Shown: positions 51,501-61,447 of the stretch, one piece after another
Layout of the letters: each line of letters opens with the position of its first letter
Numbering within the stretch: the first letter of the stretch is position 1
Assembly: GCA_038380795.1 (NCBI GenBank)
Contig: CM076266.1
Location: 40,880,425-40,944,424 of the forward strand
DNA from: Pyrocephalus nanus
Lineage: Eukaryota; Chordata; Aves; Passeriformes; Tyrannidae
Direction: 5' to 3'
DNA length: 64,000 nucleotides
The notes under the pieces: model-generated
What the model was told of the DNA's origin: nothing
Database searches by the model: none
Seen by the model: only the letters and a program-made list of their open reading frames with translations
Translations under genes and position numbers: made by a program

Positions 51501-54500
51501 CACCATCTCTAGGTGTTTAATTCACTTTCTTTATTGGCATTTGCCAGTTACTGAATAAGAGGAAGAAATACTTTTTCTCTCTTCAAACATGTGCCTTTGC
51601 AGAGAGAAAAAAGTGAGAAATACAGAACAATGTTCAGATATCCAGTTTGGCATAATTTTGATATCCTTGTTTAGGAAGGGGTAACATCTAGCTCTTTAAG
51701 AACTTTGAATAGTTTTACACCATAATAGACCATAACAGTAACAGTTGTTCATTCTCAATTAGCTGAGGGATGCCTAACTGTGTACATGCCATATGGACCC
51801 AGTAAGGCTTTCCAGCCTAATTCAAAAGGAAAGCAAGAGAGAACATATTGTTTGCATTTTATTTATTCTAAATAGGGTTATAAAGTTATTTAGACACAGA
51901 TTAGAAAATTTCTAAGCACTGAAGGCTATGTTACTTTATGTTTTAACTAAGCCAAATGACCTCACTAGAATTTGTATTTGTAAAGAACTTGACTCTCTTG
52001 GGCAAGTGTCTTTTTTTCCATCTTTTCATGAAAACCACAAGTAATCTAAGTCAAATGATTGATCCAGATTCCACTTCTTAGAGTACTGACTTACCATTTA
52101 CTGGTGTTAATTATGCAACATAAATATAAAATTCTGTGGCCTCTTAATATTAGTATTTTATTCTCAGAGACTGCTTTGGAAGTTTTAAGACACCTTAAAC
52201 TACATCTACATCACCTGTGGTGGTTAAATCTTTCAGCTACCTCCTGTTAAGTACTCCCTGAAGAGCAGCTCAGCCCAGCCTCAGACCTTCTGCTTTGAGT
52301 GTTAAAAGTGGCTCCATCACTCCTCTGTTTCTAAAAAGAAATCTGCTTTCTTTGCCACATAAGCAAAGTAGGGCTCCTGTGGTAGGAAGATCTTCACACC
52401 CACCTTCAAAACACACTATGAGAAATGCACAATTAAGAAGATGAATACCACAGTCTTCTACAGTGAGGATGCAGAACCATGGCATGAGATCCAGATTCAG
52501 CTAAAACAATGCAGAATTCCGGTAACAGCTACTCAGTTCAACATGATGTTGACTTTTTCAAAAAGAACCATGTGCCATATGTTTTCTTATGGATAAGTTT
52601 ATATTTCTGTTTTTTCTTTCATACATTGAAGCAGATCATCCTTACTAAACTATCATGAACTTGTCTAGAGGAGGAAAGAACTAAAAAAACTATCAACAGA
52701 CTATCTCTCTTATTATGAAATAATGTGAAAGGTGTTGCTACAATAATACTAAGAGTCATTGTAGCTACAGAATAACTGACATAAAGGATTAATTGTGCAT
52801 TATTCATTCACACTATTTTAGTCAGATAGTTTTTGAGTCTAACTGATAGTCGTTAAACATAGATAGAAAAGTATGCCATTTTCTGTACTTTCTCATTTGA
52901 AAAATGCTATAGCATCACAAAACATCACAAAACCTGAACCTAACTTTGTCTTAGCAGAATGGCTAAAAGAATATGTGTACACTGGTTTTAAAACATGTCT
53001 GGTAGTTTCTGGACAGATGAACTGAGAGCAGCAGAAGTGACTGAAATAAATGTAGAACTGATGGCATTAAATATCATGTTTTCCAATGATAGTTCATTTA
53101 GTAACTGGCTTATTATTATTTCAGAATTTTTCATTGTGTTGACCCAGAGATTTTATGCTGAGACACAAGTACAGGTTACAATCTATACATGATTTGTAGT
53201 TATGTAATACTTGGCCAGACTTACTGAACTGAAGAGTCAGTATTAGTTTGTTAAGTAATAACACAAATTTAGTATGTACTATGATATTTTGATGCATCTG
53301 AAAGCAAAGCCTGGCTATTCCTGTGTGGCCAGTTCCCCAAGAACAAGGAGAGTTGCCTACTTTTTGTGGTATGAAATATATTCAGAGTGCAGCCATATCC
53401 TCATAAGTGCCCTGAACCACACACATTTCATAAGACCTCTCAAAAAGGAGACAGTGGAGAGTATATTTTATCTCTTCAAGTGGAAAGGAAAGCATACACT
53501 TCTGGCACCATCAAAGATAAAAATCCATGTCCTGCTGCTCAGTGTGTTCACTTTGTGCTGCTCTCCTCATCAGCTTCTTATTATATATTAGAAAGTAATA
53601 AACACAGCCTCTGCAATGAATTAGACACATTTAACATTTTGTTTCTTATATACAACTCTACATGATTAAATTCACTCCAGAATCTTTTGGTTTCAATAAG
53701 AAAAATCTCTTTAAAATAAGATGAACCTCAAAGGAAATTACTGAAAGCTTTCTATGTATCTATATCAATACAGTGTGAAACATTTGTTATGACTGAGAAG
53801 TCTGGACAAAGAATGTGATTTTTAGAGGGCTAATCAATGCCTCATATTCAATGTACATATATATTTATCTGTGCATATAAAAGTTGCATGTTACTGAATA
53901 AATAAGAAAAAATATATATTGAAAAAGGGCTTATAGTTTGGACCAAACTCATTGAGACCACCACCAGAAAAATACTTTAAGAAACAATAATATGCTTCTT
54001 AAGGCATGGATAAATACTGTCTATAAAAGAAGAAAATGAAAATGAGACATTCCTAGTGTGTAAGACACAGGTGGCCTACGTTCTTTACCTCAGTAAAAGC
54101 CAGAATTTAAGGTAACTATAATGCTGCTAAAAACTATGGATGAACCCATCCAGTTTCAAAGAATCTGTGTTGACCCCTAACAAGTGAGAGGCTAATCTCA
54201 TGGGATTTTTTATTTTCTTTCCTTCTTCAAGAAACCCCTGAGATTTTTTAAATAATTCTCAATGAAGAAAACATGGCTTTGGAGCATCCCAGCCCCCAGG
54301 CTGCTATGGAAATACAAAGGCAACTCTGTGGTGCAAATGTGAGATTTTTTACTGTCCCATACTGGCTTCAAGCAGGATCTTTGATTTTTGGCTAACAACT
54401 GGCAAACAGCAGAGACTGAAACAAGATGTTGAACACAAGTAACAACATTTTCATATTATCTGCTGGAAAAGAGCACTGACTTAAGTTCTCACTCTCAAAC

Positions 54501-55464
54501 CTGCTCTTTGTGATGAAGGAAAATGGACAAATGACTAATGAGACACAGTGTGTTAAAACATGTAATAAAATTACTGCAAGTTAGGGATCCCACTGGAACA
54601 GTAAATCCTATAATCGACTACGGCATCCAATGGGAACTAGAAGGACCATGCAAATTATAAAATGGCAGAGGTATTATGTGAGCAGAAAAACATATTATTC
54701 AGTTGCTCAAGTCTATAAACTGTAAGTGTATACGGTAAGAAACTACATATGCTTCATTAGAGTTATATATGGGAGTAAAGGCTAAAGTAAAATTACAATA
54801 TCTGTAGAGCAGAACAGGTTAATTAAGTCTAACCACCATAAACAGAATAATTGGGAGTTAGCTTTGGGGTGCAAGGTCTCTTGTACCTGGGTAAATGCAT
54901 CAGTAATACCAGAATGGGCTGTTTGTCCCAGTAAAGGTGTTGGAAATTGTATTTAGATATGCATGTAGCAGAACTGGGACTAATGAGGAAAACATAGCAG
55001 CAAGATGGTATTTAGGGTGGTGAAAAAAGATTAAAAAAATGAATAAATTGTACTGAATAGAGAATTGAGGGGGTGATATTTTCTAATAGTGGGAGAACAG
55101 ATGACTCTGGTGGTAGTGAAGAAGACCTGTACATCCTAGTCCCATGGGATGCTAGGGAGAACTCCTTAGACAACCCACTGGGCTCTCCATCAAGTGTATG
55201 CCACGACATGATAGGGAGAATTAAGCAGGAACAGGCTTGCAACCTAACACCAAATGAAGAAAGGGAAAGAATAGTTTCTTTGTGTGACTTGCAAGGCTTT
55301 TCCATAGCATTGCAATAGTGACAATGCTTCTAGTAATATAGTTGTGTTTTTCAGATAAATAGTAGTTTAGAGAATTAGTAGTTTCTTGGTGGTGTGTTAT
55401 TTAATTAAAAATCATCACAACCACCTAAATCAGTTACCTCTTAAGTCTTCCAATAACCATATTA

Positions 55465-55518
55465 AGAGGAGGTGCCAGATTCTGCCCTCCTACAAGAGGA
55501 GGTGCCGAATTCTGCCCT
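55465..55518. repeat. 30-bp-period direct duplication
   Basis: A 24-nt segment beginning AGAGGAGGTGCC and ending TTCTGCCCT occurs at 55465-55488 and again at 55495-55518, differing only at AG versus GA. It lies at the left edge of the compound CR1, so it may be part of that element or a duplication made at insertion. Confidence 0.8.
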
Positions 55519-56175
55519 TAAGATAGGGCAACCCTGGATGTACATACAGACTGGGGAATGAGATGCTGGAAAACAGTTCCATGGAAAAGGACCTGGGCTG
55601 TCCTGGTCGACAGCAAGTTGAATCTGAGTCAGCAGTGCCCTGGTAGCCAGGAGGGCCAAGCATGTCCGGGGGCCATCAGGCAAAGCATCACCAGCTGGGC
55701 GAGGGAGGGGCTTTTCCCGCTCTGCTCTGCACTGGGGCAGTCTCACCTTGAATATTGTGTGCAGTTTTGGGAACTGTAATATAAGAAAGGTATTAAGTCA
55801 CAAGACAGTGTCCAAAGGAGGTCAACAAAGGGAGGTCTTGAGGGGAAGCCGTATGAGGAGTGGGTGAGGTCACTTGGTCTATTCAGCCTGGAAAAGAAGA
55901 GATTGAGGGGAGACTTCATTGCAATCTACAACTTCCTTATGAGGGGAACAGGAGGGGCAGGCACTGATCTCTTCTCTGTGGTGACCAGCGACAGGACTCA
56001 AGAGAATGGCCTGAAGTTGTGTCAGGGGAGGTTTAGGTTGGATATTAAAAAGAGGTCCTTCCCCCAGAGGGTGGCTGGGTGCTGGAACAGGCTCCCCAGG
56101 GAAGTAGTCACAGCACCAAGCCTGTTAGAGTTCAAAAAGCGTTTGGATGATACTCTTGGGGATGGTCCTATGCAG
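55495..56175 (+). mobile_element. CR1-like LINE fragment, older copy
   Basis: In + orientation it reads as the C-terminal CR1 reverse-transcriptase region, with frame changes. There is a TYRLGNEM...MEKDLG region (near 55535-55605), LEYCVQFW (55749-55772), [15 protein letters not shown] (55874-55918), then FRLDIKKRSFPQRV and WNRLPREVV (56030-56108). It is clearly more diverged from the copy at 56176-57300 than that copy is from 17404-18430, so it represents another CR1 subfamily. It has no 3' UTR of its own; it ends where the next copy begins. Confidence 0.8.
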
Positions 56176-57300
56176 GGCCAGAAAAAGCATCCTGAAAAAG
56201 CTAGCAGCCATCAGGTTGGAGAGGGGCACTCTCCACTGGGTTAAGAACTGGCTGGATGGATGGGCCCAGAGAGGGGTGGTAAATGGGGCTGCATCCAGTT
56301 GGCAGCCGGTCACTAGTGGTGTCCCCCAGGGATCAGTGTTGGGCCCAGTCCTGTTTAATATCTTTATTGATGATTTGGAAGGTAATTGAGTGAACTATTA
56401 GCAAATTTGCAGATGACACCAAGTTGGGAGGGAGTGCCGATCAGCTGGAAGGCAGGAGGGCTCTGCAGAGGGACCTGGACAAACTGCAGAGTTGGGCTGA
56501 TTCCAATAGGATGAGGTTCAACAAGGCCAGGTGCTGGGTCTGCACTTTGGCCACAACAACCCCCTGCAGCGCTACAGGCTGGGCACAGAGTGGCCGGAGA
56601 GGAGCCAGGTGGAAAGGGACCTTGGAGTTTGGAGTGACAGGAAGCTGAACATGAGCCAGCAGTGTGCCCAGGTGGCCAAGAAGGACAATGGAATCCTGTC
56701 CTGGATCAGGAACGGTGCAGCCATCAGGAGCAGGGAAGTGATTCTGTACTTGGCACTGGTGAGGCCACACCTTGAGTATTGTGTCCAGTTCTGGGCCCCT
56801 CAGTTCAGGAAGGATATTGAGGTGCTGGAGCAGGTCCAAAGAAGAGCAACCAGGCTGGTGAAGGGACTTGAGCGCAAGTCCTATGAGGAAAGCTGAGGGA
56901 GCTGGGGTTGTTTAGCCTGGAGAAGAAGAGGCTCAGGGGAGACCTCATCACTCTCTACAACTGCCTGAGAGGAGGTTGTAGCCAGGTGGAGGTTGGTCTC
57001 TTCTCCCAGGCAATCAGCAGCAGGACAAGAGGGCACAGTCTTAAGCTCTGCCAGGGGAAGTTTGGGTTAGATATTAGGAAGAAATTTTTTACAGAGAGAG
57101 TATTCCGACATTGGAATGGGCTGCCCAGGGAAGTGGTGGATTCACCATCCCTGGAGGTTTTTAGGATGAAACTAGATGTGGCCCTTAGTGCCATGGTCTA
57201 GTAACCATGGCAGTGTTGGATCAAGGGTTGGACTTGATGATCTCGGATATCTTTTCCAATGTGGTTGATTCCATGATTCTATGATTATATATTCTTTGAT
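56176..57300 (+). mobile_element. CR1 LINE, 5'-truncated with intact 3' end
   Basis: About 1.1 kb in + orientation. It has WVKNWLDGW, then the RT motif [20 protein letters not shown] (56308-56370), a stop in EGN*, the FADDTKLGG region in another frame (56400-56430), [32 protein letters not shown] (56761-56808), [14 protein letters not shown] (56911-56950) and WNGLPREVV (57113-57139). It ends with the typical CR1 3' UTR: GGTTGGACTTGATGATCTC and terminal repeats of ATTCTATGATT type. The ORF is broken by at least two frame changes, so it cannot encode RT. Confidence 0.95.
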
Positions 57301-57305
57301 TCTGT

Positions 57306-60076
57306 GAAGTCTCCAGTCTAAAGGTTTATAGTCAGATCTTGGCGGTAACCGTTGCTTTCCTTATTAACTGGGGAAAGCCTAAGGCACAGTTATCAACTCT
57401 TTCAGTATTAATCTTCTTTAAAACTTCAGATTCTAGAAATCTATTGTTTAGAAAATCTCAGTTTGCATTTTCTTTTAGGAACCAAGTTGTTGCAAAGGAA
57501 AGGGTACAAAATATATCTGAAGTGCATATCTAAAAGCAAAAGGCCACAGGGTAAGAAAAAAGGATACAAAATTTATTTTACAACCTCTTCTTTCTCAATA
57601 TTTCTTTTACAATTATGAAACTCTTGTGATATAAAAGTGTTGATATGGAAAACAACTGGCACTCCTGATATCCTCTTAAATGTCGTATGTTTCTGCTGCA
57701 TGCTGAGAGAGATAATGGAGAAATCACATAATTGTTAAATGATTTTGATGAACTTTCAGCTACATTTTTGGAATAGGTGAGATTTGCCTAGAAGCCATTG
57801 AAAATAATTTCTCAAGCAGAGACTATTAATCAGACATTTTTAAAAAAGTTGTAAGAGTGCTGTCTGATAAATCAGGATATAATTGCAAATGAGAGATTTG
57901 TTTCTAACAAAGACAGTCACTTTGGCAGCTATACAGAAAGATAGATTTGAATTTAGCATTGACTTACTGGAGTGTATCATTTCAAGCAGCAGAAGTGTAT
58001 GTGTAAGCACAGAGATGAAGAGTTTTAATAAACTGATCCGTAAAATAACAGGCAAATTTTCTGTAATAAGTTTAAGAAGAGAGACTCTCCAGGCAAAAAT
58101 AGAAACTTAATTTTAGAGTCCAAAATTCATAATAAAGGTACCTGTTGGTAGAATTATCAAAAGTGACAATAAATTACAATTATTTAAAATATGATTATTT
58201 AATGTTTATTGATAGTATTTTATTAGATTACAATTATTTCCTTGCTGCTATTTATAATACTTGATTATGTTATATGGAGCTTTTTGTTATCTTTAGAAAA
58301 ATAATTCTAACTGGGCAAATTGAAAATCAGAATAATGGTTTCCATACTTATCAAGGTTGAGCTTTCATATTAGTCTTTAAAAGCATGGATCATCTTTTTC
58401 TAGTTTCAATATGACACTTAAAATAATCAGGCTGCCATGCAATACACCTCTATGTTTTAATGAAATGAAGTGGAAAATAACAGACAAGGCTCATGGGACA
58501 AAAGAAAAAGCTCTTCTTTGCTATCCTTCATCCTCCCTAGTCTCGTTCTGATGAGCAAAGCTTCACAGATAAGAGATGAGCCCATTCCAGATGCCTAATT
58601 AGCCCTCCAGTCCATTCAGTCTTTAAGCTGCTTGGCAAGGCTGCCAACAATGGACCCAGTTTGGATGGTGATTTTTTGCATAACAGTGATGTTAAGCTGA
58701 TTATAATTCTAAAGACTGGACTGAACACACACATGCACTTTAAATAGACCATTAAATAGAGCTAGACACAACTTTAAGATGAGTGGTTTATTTAATAAAA
58801 TCCATTTGAAGGGAAAACTTCACCTTCCTCCATCATTCAGAATTTTTGGACAAGATTAAGAAAAATTTAGGAGGACTTTATGAAAAATAAAAATGAGATG
58901 TAATAAAAAACCTCCTGAAGTATCAGAATATTTTTTGACATTTTCTAAACAGAAAAAAATTGGCTAATTTACACATTTGTCTAGATATTTATCAAAGAAA
59001 TATGACTTTCAGAAGTGGAAAATAATGAATATGACATGCAGGGTATTGGCTTTTTTGTTTGTTTGTTTGTTTTGGTTTTGTTGTTTGTTTTTGTTTTTGT
59101 TTTGTTTTTTATAAGTGATTAGGTTTTGCTAGAAACAAAAAGTCTTTTGAGTCCACCTAAGAATTCTGTCTGATCAGTCATTGATCTGCAATAAGCCAAA
59201 CCACAGAATTATTTGTACAACTTCACTGGAAAAATACTGGAATCCCAGAGCCAAAAGGCAGTCTATTGCATTCTGCATCAAGTATGCAGGTCTGGTCCTA
59301 CTTTTGGACTTCTAAACTTTCCAGGAGATTGTGAAAGTGAAAGTTTTATCAGTGCAGCATCAGAATACAGCTGGCATAGTTAATGAAAGATCTCTTTCTC
59401 ACCCAATACATTTAGAAGGAGTGGATAAGACTTTTCTCTGATGTTTGTGACATCTTCCCTTTCCAAAAGCCAGACCCAAGGTAACCACTGCATCTCATTT
59501 CTATTTTTAAATTCTTTCCTGTAATGGTACAAGCAGGATTCACACAATATGCTGCAGCATGCAGTAAGTAGTGGTGCTCAGGAAGGGTGATGCTGTCTCA
59601 GCTCAAAGGTCTGTATTACAGTATTGATTCAGTTGCACAAGGTTAACACTAAGCCAGCCCTTCTATTCTGTACTCATTTTTCAGATCTTTAGCTGTACCA
59701 GAATTTGTGCCTAAGCTGAAACCTATCGCTACGACTTATGGTGTAGAAATTGCTTATGCTAACTATCATGTCTCTCACTTCTGAAGGAGAAAGAGCTTTT
59801 TAAATGCGATGGATTCGTCAAAACATGATGATCTGCGCTGAAGTCAAGACTGAAATATTCAAGATATACTAATGATTCAAACAGTCTGTTTTTGAATCAT
59901 CCATTTAAAGCAAATTTAAATGATTTTGTTTCAGAAAATGTTCTTTTCAAATTGGGCAATTTAAATCTTTAGTATGATAAAAGCTTGATCATAATCCATG
60001 GTTTGGGCCACTCTGGTAACATTATATTGGTGACATGAAGTCATTTATTGTTCTTCAGTGGGGTAGATTGCAATAA
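57306..60076. other. Non-coding DNA between CR1 and LTR
   Basis: AT-rich sequence with a TTTG/TTTTG tract at 59050-59112. Short frames only, none protein-like. Confidence 0.6.
59050..59112. repeat. TTTG/TTTTG low-complexity tract
   Basis: Repeated GTTT and GTTTT units on the + strand, about 60 nt, resembling the tract next to the CTTT microsatellite. Confidence 0.8.
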
Positions 60077-60708
60077 AAATCTGTCATGGTTTTGCCTACC
60101 AGCCCATCCCTGGGGCTGAGGATGGTTTTGTCCATGTGATTTCCGGACAAAAAAACATTCAAAAAGTTCAGTGATGCCTTTGCTAATTACATCTTTAAGA
60201 AAATGGAAGAGAAGATTTGTTGCACAGTTGAAATTAGGAGCAGCAGCCATGTAGGAGAGAGAGGTGGCAGGCCCGAAGATGGCCAAGGCCCTCTCCTCCC
60301 CCGGCTTGGGCCGGGGGGGGGGGGCAAGTGTAGCACTGAAGCCCCCCTTTCTCTCTTGAAAGAGAGTGAAGAAAAAAAACTTTAGAAAGACTGACTATTT
60401 GGACAAGAAACCGCTGTGGAAGAATTCCAGCTGAGAGATAATGGGACTTCCAAGGTCGAAGCTGGCAGCCGGAGGAGAGAGAAGAAAGGTTCAAAGAGGG
60501 GAGAGCTGCTTCTTCCCCTTTTGCTCTCTCTCTCTTCAGCAAAGACTGAAAAGTAATCCCTGCTACTTGTGAAAGTTTGTTGGGGTGAGGAGACCCCCCA
60601 TGCGGCTCACAGAGGAGCTTGTGGATGTACCAGAGAACTGAGACTTCATAGAGACCTGAGGTGAAGCAGAGTCCTGTTGAAGACTTTGTGACCCTTGAAG
60701 GGGATGAT

Positions 60709-60888
60709 GCCTATGCCGAAGCAAGGACGGCTTGGATAAGCTTGGGATCTCAGTGAGAGATCCATGCTGCTAGTGCTGAAGATTTGTGACTTTGACAGAG
60801 AGAGAAGACCTACGCTGGAGCAAATAACAGCTTGGGTAGGGATGTTGGGATCCATGTGTGGGATCCATGCTAGACCTATGTCGGAGCA
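60709..60888 (+). repeat. Imperfect direct repeats in the LTR U3
   Basis: A motif of the form CCTAYGCCGRAGCA occurs at about 60709-60723, 60807-60822 and 60873-60888 with small changes. Each of the first two is followed by a GGGATC...GATCCATGCT block (60744-60769 and 60847-60871). The unit is about 100 bp long and then shortens. Enhancer-type repeats are common in retroviral U3; function here is inference. Confidence 0.7.
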
Positions 60889-61222
60889 GTCTATTTAGGA
60901 CTGTTCTCCCATGGGGAGGGACCTCCATAGGGAAACAAGGGTGAACTCTTAAGCCATTATCCCCTGTGATCCTGTGGAAGAAGATCCATAGTAAGCAAGT
61001 GTCCCCTCGCAAGCCTATGGAGGGAAGACCCTTCAGGACCTGGGTAACCTCCAGCCTTCGGTCTTAGCCCAGGAGGAGGGTAGGCCCAGCCCTGGAGGCC
61101 AACACAGAGCAAAAGAGAGAGATGAAAGAATTCCAGCTGTGACAAGAGTGCTGCAGAGTTACTGGAAAGACAGCTGGAACTCCGAGAATGGAGAATGAGA
61201 CTGCTTTTCCTCCTTGGACTGG

Positions 61223-61228
61223 TATAAA
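61223..61228 (+). promoter_or_regulatory. LTR TATA box
   Basis: TATAAA in the context CTGGTATAAAGGGG, about 97 bp before the LTR's AATAAA. This places transcription start near 61250-61255 and defines the U3/R boundary. Confidence 0.7.
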
Positions 61229-61319
61229 GGGGGGAGAAGTATTTCTGTAAATACATAGCACTTTTACCTAAGTAGAATTATTGTAGATATAGTTCTTTAG
61301 TAGTTTTTATTTTGTTAGT

Positions 61320-61325
61320 AATAAA
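61320..61325 (+). terminator. LTR polyadenylation signal
   Basis: AATAAA followed by a T-rich stretch and TTTTGTCTGC about 35-50 nt downstream. Expected position at the end of R. Confidence 0.7.
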
Positions 61326-61447
61326 TGCTCATATTATTTTCCCCAAATCCTGTCTCTCTTTTGTCTGCATAAACCTCCTCTCAACTAGTAGTAATTGTGG
61401 GGGGGGTGTGAAAACAAATTGACCCAGAGCAAAACCACGACAAAATC

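Larger units (their letters stand above)
40366..55464. other. Downstream non-coding DNA
   Basis: No frame resembles a known protein. The many overlapping short frames at 43.7-45.5 kb reflect a C-rich, stop-poor stretch and lack splice, start or homology support. Recognisable items are the G-rich motif at 44237-44255, a 16-bp tandem repeat at 44999-45040, a C-rich run near 47691-47709 and a TTGG/TTTG tract at 48425-48515. In human, the next gene downstream of MACC1 is TMEM196, a few hundred kb away; none of its sequence is visible. Confidence 0.55.
60082..61442 (+). mobile_element. Solo LTR of an endogenous retrovirus, 1361 bp
   Basis: The element starts TGTCATGGTTTTGC and ends GCAAAACCACGACA. 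The termini are inverted repeats matching at 13 of 14 positions, with the TG...CA ends of an LTR. It is flanked by a perfect 5-bp direct repeat, AAATC, at 60077-60081 and 61443-61447, as expected for target-site duplication. A TATA box (61223-61228) and AATAAA (61320-61325) are in U3-R order, giving a U3 of about 1.17 kb, a short R and a U5 of about 100 bp. No gag, pol or env is adjacent, so this is a solo LTR left by recombination. A 5-bp duplication fits ERVL-type (class III) elements; the family is not certain. Frames inside it have no recognisable homology. Confidence 0.88.

Noticed and set aside
55073..55318. 81-residue + strand frame, acidic and not low-complexity
   Set aside because: No homology recognised, no splice or promoter support, and the length is ordinary for chance in this window.
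55864..56389. Frames resembling reverse transcriptase as a functional gene
   Set aside because: They are pieces of 5'-truncated, frameshifted CR1 LINEs and cannot encode a complete enzyme.
60203..61256. Several 60-100 residue frames in the GC-richer block
   Set aside because: They lie inside the LTR U3, which is non-coding; no retroviral domains are recognisable.
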